Part shown: positions 1 through 8,984 of the stretch, piece by piece | How positions within the stretch are numbered: the stretch's first letter is position 1 | Layout of the letters: each line of letters begins with the position of its first letter | Source: SAR324 cluster bacterium | GTDB lineage: Bacteria > SAR324 > NAC60-12 | Reading direction: 5' to 3' | Length of the DNA: 64,000 nucleotides | Assembly: GCA_015231885.1 (NCBI GenBank) | Contig: JADGAT010000006.1 | Location: forward strand, 13,123-77,122 | Translations under genes and position numbers: made by a program | Notes under the pieces: generated by a model | What the model was told of the DNA's origin: nothing | What the model saw: only the letters and a program-made list of their open reading frames with translations | Databases searched by the model: none

Positions 1-1
1 T

Positions 2-55
2 GATGAATGCCGTGAATGTTTCAACTCGATTCTTGGCCTGCATCACTCGTTTTAA
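2..55 (+). CDS. possible C-terminal tail of an upstream gene (partial)
   Basis: From base 2 a reading frame runs open for 17 codons to a TAA at 53-55. It could be the last residues of a gene that begins left of the window. A second frame, from the ATG at 3 to the TAA at 61-63, is equally open, so the assignment is uncertain. No motif can be recognised in so short a piece. The tail would end 12 bases before the next start codon. Confidence 0.2.
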   Translation, partial: DECRECFNSILGLHHSF

Positions 56-67
56 TGGCTAACACCC

Positions 68-835
68 ATGCGTCTTCATCTTGCTTATCGTGAATTTGGA
101 TCTGGAGCTCCCATCATTATTTTACATGGATTGATGGGATCGAAAAAAAATTGGTGGAGTATTGCTAAAAAGTTGTCCGATTCTTATCATGTTTTTACGC
201 TTGATGCCCGGAATCATGGAGACTCACCTCATGCGGGAACTATGAGCTATGAAGAAATGGCACAAGATGTAGTGGAATTTATGGACAGGCGGCATCTGGA
301 AAAGCCTTTTCTTCTTGGGCACAGCATGGGCGGAAAAACAGCAATGGTACTTGCCTTGAAATATCCCCTCCGTGTTGAACAGTTGATTGTTGCTGATGTG
401 GCTCCCGTCACCTATTCAAACAATTATCATGCGTTGCTGCATATCTTACAAACAGTAGATCTACAGCCAGTCAAACAGAGAAACGAAGTGGAGTTTCAGC
501 TTCAAAACAAAATTCCTGATCCGTTGATGAGGGGATTTTTGTTGAAAAATCTTTCCTATGATGGACAACACTTTCAATGGAAAATCAACCTGAATGCCAT
601 TGAGCAGGCAATCTCTGATTTGCAGGGATTTCCACTGATCAAAGCAAACAGCCATTATCCTGGTAAAACATTGTTTATCGGTGGAGATCTCTCTGATTAT
701 CTTAAGCCACAATACTATTCCAGCATTTTCAAATGGTTTCCTGACAACAGGATGGTGATGCTTCAAAATGCAGGACATTGGGTGCATGTGGAACAACCAG
801 CAAGTTTTCTCCAGTCAGTTTACGATTTTATTTAA
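68..835 (+). CDS. alpha/beta-hydrolase, YbfF/ABHD11-like esterase
   Basis: 255-residue single-domain alpha/beta-hydrolase, the usual length for the YbfF/ABHD11 group of acyl esterases. Visible signatures are the oxyanion-hole stretch HGLMGSKKNW near residue 20, the segment DARNHGDSPH near 46, the nucleophile elbow G-H-S-M-G-G with Ser86, and a C-terminal N-A-G-H-W-V-H carrying the catalytic histidine. There is no signal peptide, so it is probably cytoplasmic. The ATG at 68 is the first in frame, but no strong ribosome site precedes it. The substrate cannot be read from the sequence. Family membership is secure; the physiological role is not. Confidence 0.85.
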   Translation: MRLHLAYREFGSGAPIIILHGLMGSKKNWWSIAKKLSDSYHVFTLDARNHGDSPHAGTMSYEEMAQDVVEFMDRRHLEKPFLLGHSMGGKTAMVLALKYPLRVEQLIVADVAPVTYSNNYHALLHILQTVDLQPVKQRNEVEFQLQNKIPDPLMRGFLLKNLSYDGQHFQWKINLNAIEQAISDLQGFPLIKANSHYPGKTLFIGGDLSDYLKPQYYSSIFKWFPDNRMVMLQNAGHWVHVEQPASFLQSVYDFI

Positions 836-1004
836 AAAAATTATTTCTGGTACGGAACTGTCTGGTGTAAGAATTGCTAATAAACAATAAGCCTTATTTA
901 AAAAGGTGGACAATATCCTTGCGAAGCAACATGATTTATGGGAAATGTTTATACTTCCTCATAAAACTGAAGTACAAAGACAAATCTGAATATTCTGGCT
1001 CACA

Positions 1005-1205
1005 ATGGCACTGCTCAGTCGAGAAACAAAAAAAGTTTTTGCTGTAATTCATACAGAGTATGAAATGCAGTCTCCCAGTATACGAGGAGAAAATGATTAC
1101 ACGGTTGCATTGTTAGGGCTGCAGAATCGTTTGCTGAAAGGAGAAGATTCTGGCATGATCCAAAAAGAATTTGACGCATTGAAAGCAACACATCCTTCAG
1201 GATAG
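1005..1205 (+). CDS. small hypothetical protein (66 residues)
   Basis: A short open frame between the hydrolase and the convergent mqnD gene. The product is hydrophilic, with a helix-like C-terminal half (LLGLQNRLLKGEDSG region), no signal peptide and no family I recognise. In-frame TGA at 987-989 limits extension upstream. No convincing ribosome site precedes the ATG. The opposite strand is also open here over almost the same span (1015-1227), so which strand codes is uncertain. The amino-acid composition of the plus-strand product looks more natural. Confidence 0.4.
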   Translation: MALLSRETKKVFAVIHTEYEMQSPSIRGENDYTVALLGLQNRLLKGEDSGMIQKEFDALKATHPSG

Positions 1206-1242
1206 CGTTGAAAGAGTGTGGACACATTCTGCATCATATTTT

Positions 1243-2079
1243 TCAGAATAAACCTATTGCAAACTCCGGAATTAATCCCAATTTTTGTGCTTTTCTCAAT
1301 AAAAATTCAACGGCCTCTATCCCTTCCTCTCCCAAATTTTTTGTATATTCATTGACATATAAATCGATATGTTGACGTAGTGCGATTTCATCGTTTTCTT
1401 GAGCATGCTGTTTGATGTAATCCAGAGATTCTTGAGGATGGTCGTAAGCATATTCCAGACTGTCTTTGATTAGTGCTCCCAGGTGATGTCGTATTTCAAC
1501 GGAAAAGGTTCTCGAAACGCAAATCCCTCCAAGCGGCAAAGGCAACTGTGTCATCTCCTGCCACCAGCAACCCAAATCTGTATGCAAAACAAGTCCTTGT
1601 TTTTCATAGGTAAATCGACTCTCATGGATAACGATACCTGCATCCAGCCTTCCTGCCGCAAGCTCGGTAATGATCCGATGGAAGGGTAGAAACACGGGAT
1701 CACGCATCTCAGGGTTCCATAAATGTGCCAGCAAGTGCGCCGTCGTGTAGCGACCAGGCAGTCCGATTTTCCATTTGGCTGGATCTCGGTCTGCAGTGTT
1801 GCTGGTTAAGACCAGAGGACCATATCCTTTGCCCAGAGCCGCACCTACTGGAAGTAATGCATATGACTGCCGGATGTGTCCGTATGTGAACAGTGAGATT
1901 TTTGTCAAATCCAGCATCCTGTCGAATGCCAAGTGATTCAACGTGGCAATATCATGGTGCTGGATTTCAAATTCAAAAGGGGCGGTATCAATGAGTTGAT
2001 GGGCCAGCGCATAAAAAACGAACGTGTCATTTGGGCAGGGAGAGTATCCAAAACAAAGCTTTTTTATTTTGGAAAGCAT
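1243..2079 (-). CDS. mqnD: 1,4-dihydroxy-6-naphthoate synthase MqnD
   Basis: 278 residues, typical MqnD length. MqnD converts cyclic dehypoxanthinyl futalosine to 1,4-dihydroxy-6-naphthoate in the futalosine route to menaquinone. The N-terminal G-Y-S-P-C-P-N-D-T-F motif and the following D-L-T-K-I-S-L-F region are characteristic, as is the periplasmic-binding-protein-like fold implied by the spaced G/P-rich loops. The start lies inside the 3' end of lon: the two genes overlap by 16 bases on the same strand, suggesting translational coupling. No other mqn gene is in the window. This indicates that the cell makes menaquinone by the futalosine rather than the classical Men pathway. Confidence 0.9.
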   Translation of the reverse strand: MLSKIKKLCFGYSPCPNDTFVFYALAHQLIDTAPFEFEIQHHDIATLNHLAFDRMLDLTKISLFTYGHIRQSYALLPVGAALGKGYGPLVLTSNTADRDPAKWKIGLPGRYTTAHLLAHLWNPEMRDPVFLPFHRIITELAAGRLDAGIVIHESRFTYEKQGLVLHTDLGCWWQEMTQLPLPLGGICVSRTFSVEIRHHLGALIKDSLEYAYDHPQESLDYIKQHAQENDEIALRQHIDLYVNEYTKNLGEEGIEAVEFLLRKAQKLGLIPEFAIGLF

Positions 2080-4433
2080 ATTTTCCGTACTTGTTCAAAG
2101 GTCTCAGCAAAATGAACTGTGATTCCTTCCTTGATGTGATCTTCCAGTTCCTCAAAGTCCATTCGGTTCTCGTCTGGGAAAATCACATTGGCTATTTTTG
2201 CACGTTTTGCGGCAAGTAGCTTTTCTTTTACTCCTCCAATTGGCATGACCCGCCCATTGAGGCTCAATTCGCCTGTCATGGCAATGTCATTACGCATTAC
2301 TTTATTGAGGGCTAAGGAATAGAGAGCGCATGCCATTGTAATTCCTGCAGACGGACCATCTTTAGGAGTCGCTCCAGCGGGTACATGGAGATGGATAAAA
2401 TGTTTGGCAAAAAAGTCCCTGACTTTGTTCTTTTTTCCCAAGATAGAACGAACGTAGGTATAAGCAATCTCTGACGATTCTATCATGACATTCCCCAGCT
2501 GTCCTGTTTGTTTGTAGCCCGGCTGATTGGATACAATTTTTGTGGCTTCAATATAGAGGGTTGCCCCTCCCAAACTGGTGTAGGCCAAGCCTTTCACCAC
2601 ACCCACCATTGGCTTTTGGTACAGTTTTTCTTCCTGAAAAACGCGTCTACCCAGAAATTCAGGAAGATCTTCTACCTGAATGCTGACTTTAGCCAGATTG
2701 CTTTCCACTATTTTTTTTGTTGATTTACGCAGAATCTTTTTGATTTGGTTTTCCAGGCCTCGTACACCCGCTTCTCTGGCATATCCATCAATCAGTTCAT
2801 GCAGTACGGCATCAGGCAATGAAATTTTTCTTGCTGTGAGGCCATGTTTCTTAAGCTGCTTGGGTATTAGGTGCTTTTTAGCAATTTCGACTTTATCTTC
2901 CAGAATGTAACCGGACAGTCGGATGACTTCCATGCGATCCAGTAAAGGACCGGGAATCGTTTCTAATTGATTGGCAGTACAAATAAAAAGCACTTTGGAG
3001 AGATCAAAACGAACGTCCAGGTAATGATCCAGAAAATCCTGGTTTTGTTCAGGATCAAGCACTTCTAGAAGAGAAGAAGCCGGATCTCCCACAAAACTAG
3101 CCCCGATTTTATCAATTTCATCAAGCATGATCACTGGATTAGAGGTTTTTGTGGTTTTGATGGCATTTATGAATTTCCCTGGCAATGCCCCAATGTAGGT
3201 GCGGCGGTGTCCTTTGATTTCTGCTTCGTCACGCATTCCTCCTAAAGAAAATCGAAAAAATCGCCGTCCTAAACTTTTGGCAATGGACTGACCAATGGAT
3301 GTTTTGCCAACTCCAGGAGGCCCTACCAATAAAATAATAGAACCTGACAGGTTGCCTTTAATTTTCCCAACAGAAATGAATTCTAAAATTCTTTCTTTCA
3401 CATCGTTCAATCCGTGGTGATCCTGATCCAAAATTTTGGAAGCTCTGGCCAAATCATATTTATCGTTGCTGTATTTACCCCATGGCAAAATGGTCAACCA
3501 GTCCAGATATGCACGAGTAACGTTGAATTCAGGAGAAGAAGGAGGGATCAACCGCAACTTTTCAAGTTCTTCATCAACACGGGTTTTGGCTTCCGGAGTC
3601 AGTTTGAGAAGTTTGATTCGTTTTTTAAATTTTTCAACTTCTGTATCCGTGTCATCTTTGGTGAGACCCAGTTCTTTTTTGATTTCTTTGAGTTGTTCTT
3701 TGAGAAAAAATTCACGTTGTTGTGTGGTTAATCTTTCTTCAATGCGCTTATTGATCTGAACTTGGAGTTTTGAGATTTCCAATTCTTTTTTCAGCAATAT
3801 CAATGCTTCTTCAATCCGAGCACGAATACTTTTAGTCTCCAGGATTTTCTGAAGTTCCTCTCCTGAGGTTGATGCCGTGAAAGCCGCAAAATCAGCCAGG
3901 GTACCTGGATCGTTAATATCCAGGCGACTCATGAGCAGCTGCAGTTCTTCCTGGACAAGAGGTTTCATCTGCATCATTTCTTTGATGCAGTCAATAATGG
4001 AAATAGAATATGCTTTCAATTCTTCGTTTGCTGTCATTTCCACCGTGTGCCAATATTCCACCTTTGCTAGAAAAACAGGAGGTTTTCCCATCAAATCCAG
4101 AATTTCAAAGCGTTCCAGCAATTGGAGCATAATCGGCACTGGCTGATCTGGTTCGGATTCCCTGATTTGGACAATTTTTCCAACAACCCCGATGGTATGC
4201 AAATCCTCTTTGCGTTGCAGGCTCCTAACATTTGGTTGTGATTTGGCCAAGACCAAGCCCAGGTAACTGGGAGAAGCTTCCAATGCTTTCCTTACTATTT
4301 TTTTTGCGTCATTTTCTGCCACAATGATAGGAACCATCATTTTAGGGAATAATGGCCGATCGAAGATAGGAAAAATGGGCAGGACATCAGGAAAAATATC
4401 TGCAGCAATTACAATTGATTTTTCATTTCCCAT
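2064..4433 (-). CDS. lon: ATP-dependent Lon protease
   Basis: 789 residues, normal for LonA. Domain order: N-terminal LON substrate-binding domain (about 10-200), coiled-coil segment (about 210-290), AAA+ module with Walker A GPPGVGKTS near 355-365 and Walker B V-I-M-L-D-E-I-D-K, then the protease domain with the catalytic serine in PKDGPSAGIT (about residue 690) and the dyad lysine in KEKLLAAKRAK (about 735). It degrades misfolded and regulatory proteins in the cytoplasm. A GGAG ribosome site lies about 7 bases before the ATG. Upstream, a 156-bp mobile element separates it from cheB; downstream it overlaps mqnD by 16 bases. No CIRCE operator is visible in front of it. Confidence 0.97.
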   Translation of the reverse strand: MGNEKSIVIAADIFPDVLPIFPIFDRPLFPKMMVPIIVAENDAKKIVRKALEASPSYLGLVLAKSQPNVRSLQRKEDLHTIGVVGKIVQIRESEPDQPVPIMLQLLERFEILDLMGKPPVFLAKVEYWHTVEMTANEELKAYSISIIDCIKEMMQMKPLVQEELQLLMSRLDINDPGTLADFAAFTASTSGEELQKILETKSIRARIEEALILLKKELEISKLQVQINKRIEERLTTQQREFFLKEQLKEIKKELGLTKDDTDTEVEKFKKRIKLLKLTPEAKTRVDEELEKLRLIPPSSPEFNVTRAYLDWLTILPWGKYSNDKYDLARASKILDQDHHGLNDVKERILEFISVGKIKGNLSGSIILLVGPPGVGKTSIGQSIAKSLGRRFFRFSLGGMRDEAEIKGHRRTYIGALPGKFINAIKTTKTSNPVIMLDEIDKIGASFVGDPASSLLEVLDPEQNQDFLDHYLDVRFDLSKVLFICTANQLETIPGPLLDRMEVIRLSGYILEDKVEIAKKHLIPKQLKKHGLTARKISLPDAVLHELIDGYAREAGVRGLENQIKKILRKSTKKIVESNLAKVSIQVEDLPEFLGRRVFQEEKLYQKPMVGVVKGLAYTSLGGATLYIEATKIVSNQPGYKQTGQLGNVMIESSEIAYTYVRSILGKKNKVRDFFAKHFIHLHVPAGATPKDGPSAGITMACALYSLALNKVMRNDIAMTGELSLNGRVMPIGGVKEKLLAAKRAKIANVIFPDENRMDFEELEDHIKEGITVHFAETFEQVRKICFPK

Positions 4434-4492
4434 AGGATTTCTCCAAAGAAAAAGGGGTTTTTAGAGAGGACAACTCCAGATTCACATGCTAA

Positions 4493-4648
4493 GGAATGCT
4501 CAAACAATAACTTAGCAGATCTACTTGTCTTTTCAACGATCTGCTGTGTTGCTTTACCGCCTACATAACAAGCTATGCGACCGATAAAAAGCATTGAATC
4601 TCGATGAAAATCCTGCATAACTTTCGCATGTTATTATTTTCGCCTTCC
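4493..4648 (+). mobile_element. family-1 miniature hairpin element, copy A
   Basis: 156-bp non-coding element between cheB and lon, orientation defined as GGAATGC first. The terminal inverted repeats are GGAATGC and GCCTTCC. The two halves form an imperfect inverted repeat through a central palindrome around CATA-CAAGCTATG. It is flanked by direct TAA at 4490-4492 and 4649-4651, a clean 3-bp target duplication. The cheB stop codon (4648-4650 on the minus strand) is built from the duplicated TA plus the last element base. It is the most divergent of the four family-1 copies. No transposase is encoded; an open frame through it is shared by all copies but differs mostly at non-silent positions, so it is not evidence of coding. 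Confidence 0.85.
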
Positions 4649-5700
4649 TAATCAATAGAATCTAATAAATTAAAAATAGCAGAAGGAATGTCTTCAATTG
4701 CGACAAGCCGTTCGGCTCCTCCACGTTCAAAGGCCACTTTGGGCATGCCAAAAACAACGGATGTTTTTTCATCTTGGGCTATGGTGCGTGCTCCTTGCTG
4801 GCGCATGAGCAGCATCCCGTCAGCGCCATCGGAACCCATTCCTGTGAGCATGGCGCCAACCGCATTGGAACCCACATATTTTGCGACTGACTGAAAAAGC
4901 ACTTCGACTGATGGACAATGACCGCATACTTTTGGTCCGGGCTCACATTCTACCCGATAAATCCCTCCAGAGCGCATTACTTTCATATGATGTTCTCCAG
5001 GAGCGATCAGCATTAAACCTGGAGAAATCTGGTCTCCAGTTTCAGCCTCTTTCACTTCCATAGAACATTCGTCGTTCAGTCGCTGTGCAAACATCTTGGT
5101 AAATCCTGCAGGCATGTGTTGTACGACGACGACTCCAGGCATTGTACTGGGAAATTGATTAGCAACTTTGCGGAGTGCTTCGGTGCCTCCAGTCGACGCA
5201 CCAATGGCTACTACTTTATGGGTCGATTTGGCCAGGGATCGGCTGACAAAGTTAGAAGATTTTCGCGGTGCTGCAATTTGTCCTTTGCGATAGCTCACAT
5301 CCACCTGAGCTGCCATTTTCACTTTTTCACACAAGTCGTGAATCATGTTGTTCAATCCACTGGCTACATTGCTTTTAGGCTTGGTCACGAAATCAATGGC
5401 TCCAGCCTCCAACGCATCCAATGTAATTTGCGCACCTCGGTCTGTTAAAGAGCTCACCATGATAACGGGAAGTGGAAACTGCGGCATCAGACGGCGCAAA
5501 AACTCAATGCCATCCATGCGAGGCATCTCCACATCCAATGTCAAAACATTCGGTTGGCTGGTCACAATTAAATCTCTTGCAACGTATGGATCTTGAGCAA
5601 CACCCACTACTTCAATAGCAGGATCGGTTGCTAATCCCTGACTTAGAATTTGACGTACCAGAGCTGAATCATCGATAATCAATACACGTGCTTGCTTCAT
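4648..5700 (-). CDS. cheB: chemotaxis response regulator protein-glutamate methylesterase CheB
   Basis: 350 residues, standard two-domain CheB. The receiver domain (about 1-120) shows D-D near residues 10-11, the phospho-acceptor aspartate in L-T-L-D-V-E-M-P, and a K-P near 107. The CheB methylesterase domain (about 160-345) has the catalytic serine in I-G-A-S-T-G-G, the histidine in V-V-Q-H-M-P-A-G-F and the aspartate in M-G-S-D-G-A-D-G-M. It demethylates or deamidates chemoreceptors. It follows cheR on the same strand, but a 155-bp mobile element lies between them, 46 bases before this start. Its TAG stop is completed by a second element copy. No cheA, cheW or receptor gene is in the window. 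Confidence 0.95.
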   Translation of the reverse strand: MKQARVLIIDDSALVRQILSQGLATDPAIEVVGVAQDPYVARDLIVTSQPNVLTLDVEMPRMDGIEFLRRLMPQFPLPVIMVSSLTDRGAQITLDALEAGAIDFVTKPKSNVASGLNNMIHDLCEKVKMAAQVDVSYRKGQIAAPRKSSNFVSRSLAKSTHKVVAIGASTGGTEALRKVANQFPSTMPGVVVVQHMPAGFTKMFAQRLNDECSMEVKEAETGDQISPGLMLIAPGEHHMKVMRSGGIYRVECEPGPKVCGHCPSVEVLFQSVAKYVGSNAVGAMLTGMGSDGADGMLLMRQQGARTIAQDEKTSVVFGMPKVAFERGGAERLVAIEDIPSAIFNLLDSID

Positions 5701-5746
5701 GAGTTCTCATCAATAAGAGATTGAAAAAGACATTAGCATTTATTGA

Positions 5747-5901
5747 GGAATGCTCAAACAATAACTTAGCAAATCTACTTGTCTGTTCAACGATCTTCTG
5801 CGTTGCTTTACCAGTGACATAGCAAGCTATGCGCCCGATAAAACTCCTTGAACCTCGATGAAAATCCTGCGTAACTTTCCATGTTATTATTTTCGCCTTC
5901 C
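5747..5901 (+). mobile_element. family-1 miniature hairpin element, copy B
   Basis: 155-bp copy lying between cheR and cheB, same orientation as copy A. The ends are GGAATGC and GCCTTCC; the centre contains the perfect palindrome CATAGCAAGCTATG. The flanks are TGA (5744-5746) and TAA (5902-5904), an imperfect version of the TTA/TAA duplication seen at the other copies. The cheR stop codon TAG uses the first element base read on the minus strand. Because the pair cheR-cheB is normally tightly linked, the insertion may add a processing or terminating hairpin inside the transcript. Confidence 0.85.
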
Positions 5902-6752
5902 TAAGGCTTCTGATAAATTGCTGGACTAACGTAACGGTATGGATTGTGGATACCACTCAATGATTCGGAAAATCCAACAAACAAATACCCCCCTGGTGCC
6001 GTCCACTGAAAAAGATTGTTCACCAATCGTTCGATGGTGGGAAGATCAAAATAAATCATGACATTACGGCAAAAAATGATGTGAAATGGCTTTTTAAACG
6101 GAAACTCAGGCCTCATCAAATTGAAACGTCGATAGGTGATTTGACTTCTGACAAAATTATTGATGAACCAATTGCCTTCCTGGGTTTTGCTAAAATATTT
6201 GTTACGCAGGCCCACCGGGATTTTAGAAACGCCTTGATCGTCATATATGCCAGACTCTGCAACATTCAATGCTTCTCGGGAAATATCCGTGGCTAATAAT
6301 CCAGCATCCCATGAATTGTAATGACTTCCCAGGTATTCCATCAGTGTGATCATGAGTCCGTAGGGCTCTTCCCCAGTAGAAGCGGCAGCACACCACATTC
6401 GAAAATCTAACGATTTTTGAGCCCTCAGTTGTGTCATGATTTGGGGGAGTGCGGTCGAAGACAAAAACTCAAAATGCTTGGATTCCCGAAAAAAATAGGT
6501 GTGATTCGTGGAAATCATGTCTGCCAATTCGCCCAGGGATACCCCCGTCTGGTCTTTATGTAGATGATCGATATACTGTTGAAATGTCTCAAATCCTGCC
6601 GTTCTCATGTATTTGTTCAAACGAGTGATCAAGAGACCTTTTTTCTGTTCAGTCAAATTGATGCCTAGACGACTTTGAATCAGATTCCTCATCAAGAGAA
6701 ATTCTTCATCCGTCATTTTCATTTGTGGTATTGATAACGTTTGGACTTCCAT
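5901..6752 (-). CDS. cheR: chemotaxis protein methyltransferase CheR
   Basis: 283 residues, usual CheR length. The N-terminal helical CheR-N domain (about 15-70) is followed by the S-adenosylmethionine-dependent methyltransferase domain, with W-C-A-A-A-S-T-G-E-E-P-Y-G near residue 120, A-T-D-I-S-R-E-A-L-N near 155 and the I-F-C-R-N-V-M-I-Y-F-D segment near 230. It methylates glutamates on chemoreceptors and opposes CheB, encoded next downstream. The TAG stop is formed by target TA plus the first base of the inserted element (copy B). It starts 66 bases after the end of hisI. Confidence 0.95.
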   Translation of the reverse strand: MEVQTLSIPQMKMTDEEFLLMRNLIQSRLGINLTEQKKGLLITRLNKYMRTAGFETFQQYIDHLHKDQTGVSLGELADMISTNHTYFFRESKHFEFLSSTALPQIMTQLRAQKSLDFRMWCAAASTGEEPYGLMITLMEYLGSHYNSWDAGLLATDISREALNVAESGIYDDQGVSKIPVGLRNKYFSKTQEGNWFINNFVRSQITYRRFNLMRPEFPFKKPFHIIFCRNVMIYFDLPTIERLVNNLFQWTAPGGYLFVGFSESLSGIHNPYRYVSPAIYQKP

Positions 6753-6818
6753 AAGAGCTCTATGAAGTTATAGTATGCCAATTCAAACAACCTGATTTTT
6801 ATAAAATATATAAGTATG

Positions 6819-7199
6819 TTATATAGAGTACACTTTTTCAGGGTCAAAAACTTTTTCAGTTTTTGTCAATGTCATGGTTTTATCACCTTCCAGGCGACGG
6901 TAGAAACAGGTATTGTAGCCGACATGGCAGGCCGCCCCTCCGACCTGATGTATCTTGAAAACGAGAGTATCCTCATCACAATCAACTAAAATTTCTTTTA
7001 TTTCCTGTGTATGGCCGGAAGACTCACCTTTCATCCACAATTTATCTCTGGAACGTGAATAATAATGAGCTTTACCCGTTTCCAGGGTTTTTTCAAAAGC
7101 TTCTTCGTTGACATATGCCAGCATCAACACTTCTTGGGTTTCCGAGTCCTGTGCGATGACAGGAATTAGTCCATTTTGTTTTTCAAAGTCTAGTTTCAT
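6819..7199 (-). CDS. hisI: phosphoribosyl-AMP cyclohydrolase HisI
   Basis: 126 residues, matching stand-alone HisI without the HisE pyrophosphatase domain. It opens the purine ring of phosphoribosyl-AMP in histidine synthesis. The conserved [16 protein letters not shown] stretch is present near 50-65. The metal-binding cysteines lie in V-D-C-D-E-D-T and [12 protein letters not shown]. It starts 2 bases after lysS ends, so the two are probably co-transcribed. The only other histidine gene in the window is hisD, 47 kb away, so the pathway is scattered in this genome. Confidence 0.95.
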   Translation of the reverse strand: MKLDFEKQNGLIPVIAQDSETQEVLMLAYVNEEAFEKTLETGKAHYYSRSRDKLWMKGESSGHTQEIKEILVDCDEDTLVFKIHQVGGAACHVGYNTCFYRRLEGDKTMTLTKTEKVFDPEKVYSI

Positions 7200-7201
7200 A
7201 T

Positions 7202-8695
7202 TTACTCCGGTCTCATTGTAGGAAAAAGAATGACATCTCGTATATTACTTTGGTTTGTCAGCAACATGATCATACGGTCAATACCCATGCCGATTCCTCC
7301 CATCGGCGGCATGCCATATTCCATTGCTCTGATAAAATCCTCATCATAGGGATGGGTTTCGGACTCTCCACCGCGTCCACGTTCTGTTTGTTCTTCCAAC
7401 AAACGACGTTGCTCAATGGGGTCATTCAATTCAGAATAGGCATTGGCAATCTCCCAGCAGTTGACATAGGCTTCAAAACGTTCCACAAACTGGGGCTGCT
7501 TGCGGTGGGTTTTGCACAAGGGAGTACTTTCCTGTGGATAGTCCAATACAAAAATCGGTTGGATGAGTTTGGTTTCACATGTTTCCTCAAAAATTTTTAC
7601 CAGGGCACGGCCACGACTGAATTCACCATCCAGTTCCCATCCTTTTTCAGCCAGCAGGTTCTGAACCTCATGATCGTGAAGTGTGGAAAAAGAAATGTTC
7701 CCCATCGTTTCAACAGCATCCAACATAGTAATTTTTTGCCAGGGGACTTTGACATCAATCGTGGTTTCCTGATAATCAAACTGAGTGGTTCCATAAATAG
7801 CGAGGGCACACCTTTCCCAAATCTGTTCGCAGTGAGTAACCATATCGGTATAATCGGCATAGGCCTGATAAAATTCAAGTGCAGAAAACTCTGGGTTATG
7901 GGTACGGTCGATGCCTTCGTTGCGGAAATTTTTGACAAACTCAAACACTCGGTCAAAACCGCCGCCGACTAACCGTTTGAGATAAAGTTCATTGGAAATT
8001 CTTAGAAAAAAATCGATCCCCAATGCTTTATGATGAGTTTGGAAGGGAGTGGCGTTGGCACCACCATAAATGCTCTGAAGCGTGGGCGTTTCGACTTCCA
8101 GGAACTCCTTTTCAATTAAATACTGACGGATGGTTTGAATGATCAGAGTACGTTTTCTAAAAACAGATGCTACTTTCTCATTGAGTGCCAGGTCGACGTA
8201 GCGTCGGCGATAACGAAACTCTTTATCAGCGACTTCATCAAAAAATTCTTTTTTCCCATCGACTTCTTTTACTTTTGTGACGGGCAGAGGGCGTATTGAT
8301 TTGGACAACAGCTCAAAATGGCGGACTCGCAGGGTCAATTCTCCTGTTTTGGTATACATCAATATCCCAGTTGCTCCAAGATAGTCTCCAATATCGCACA
8401 AGCCCAGCAACTCATAGAGTTTTTCGCCAACTTCGTCTTTTCTGACATAAATTTGCAGACGGGCGTGCTGGTCATCGATATGACCAAACATGGTTTTTCC
8501 TTTTCCTCGTATTGCCATCAATCGGCCTGCAATGCGGACCTGTGTTTCTTTTTCCAGCAGGCTTTCTGCCTGTTCTTTGATTGTAGAAACACTATGAGAG
8601 TATTGAAATGAATAAGGAAAGGGCTCAATCCCGAGAGACCTGATTTTTTCCAGTTTTTCTCTTCGTATTTGTATTTGTGAACTTTCTTCGCTCAT
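7202..8695 (-). CDS. lysS: lysyl-tRNA synthetase, class II
   Basis: 497 residues, typical bacterial LysS. It has an N-terminal OB-fold anticodon-binding domain (about 50-150), then a class II catalytic core with motif 1 around F-L-E-V-E-T-P-T-L, motif 2 [18 protein letters not shown], and motif 3 [13 protein letters not shown] near the C-terminus. It charges tRNA-Lys in the cytoplasm. It is the first gene of the lysS-hisI pair, divergent from the outer-membrane protein gene at 8985. The shared 289-bp region should hold promoters for both. Confidence 0.97.
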   Translation of the reverse strand: MSEESSQIQIRREKLEKIRSLGIEPFPYSFQYSHSVSTIKEQAESLLEKETQVRIAGRLMAIRGKGKTMFGHIDDQHARLQIYVRKDEVGEKLYELLGLCDIGDYLGATGILMYTKTGELTLRVRHFELLSKSIRPLPVTKVKEVDGKKEFFDEVADKEFRYRRRYVDLALNEKVASVFRKRTLIIQTIRQYLIEKEFLEVETPTLQSIYGGANATPFQTHHKALGIDFFLRISNELYLKRLVGGGFDRVFEFVKNFRNEGIDRTHNPEFSALEFYQAYADYTDMVTHCEQIWERCALAIYGTTQFDYQETTIDVKVPWQKITMLDAVETMGNISFSTLHDHEVQNLLAEKGWELDGEFSRGRALVKIFEETCETKLIQPIFVLDYPQESTPLCKTHRKQPQFVERFEAYVNCWEIANAYSELNDPIEQRRLLEEQTERGRGGESETHPYDEDFIRAMEYGMPPMGGIGMGIDRMIMLLTNQSNIRDVILFPTMRPE

Positions 8696-8841
8696 AAGAT
8701 TTTAGATTATTTTGTATGAAAATGGTCGTTTGTAATAAAATCAATAAATTTACATGGCTCTGAGTGCAGGCACAATTCAAATCTCATACTTCAAAAAAAT
8801 GTACTGCGAATTATATCAATCTGAGCTAAAATGTAAAATTG

Positions 8842-8869
8842 TTGTCTGGTTTTTGCATTTCTTTATAAA
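8842..8869 (+). promoter_or_regulatory. candidate sigma-70 promoter
   Basis: TTGTCT at 8842-8847 and TATAAA at 8864-8869 are separated by 16 bases, close to a sigma-70 promoter. It lies about 115 bases upstream of the gene at 8985 in the divergent region between lysS and that gene. The match is by eye only. AT-rich sequence makes such matches common, so this is a weak call. Nothing else was recognised in 8696-8984. Confidence 0.3.
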
Positions 8870-8984
8870 AACTTCAACATGATCCTTTTATGTGACAAAT
8901 TGATCCACAAACAACGGTAATTGGTTAAGGAAAAGCAGAATACCATATAATTCCAATCACACCGTTAAAACCAGAAAGACGTCT

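Noticed and set aside
4409..5956. Open frames through element copies A and B that share a D-F-H-R ... K-A-T-Q protein pattern
   Set aside because: The shared frame follows from copy similarity. Differences between copies A and D are mostly non-silent (Gly to Asp, Arg to Met, Phe to Ser), so no coding constraint is seen.
5669..5956. Possible longer CheB start reaching into the element
   Set aside because: The frame differs from cheB, and the standard CheB N-terminus begins at the ATG at 5700.
7250..7972. 240-codon plus-strand frame opposite lysS
   Set aside because: It is antisense to the conserved catalytic core of lysS and shows no independent start signals.
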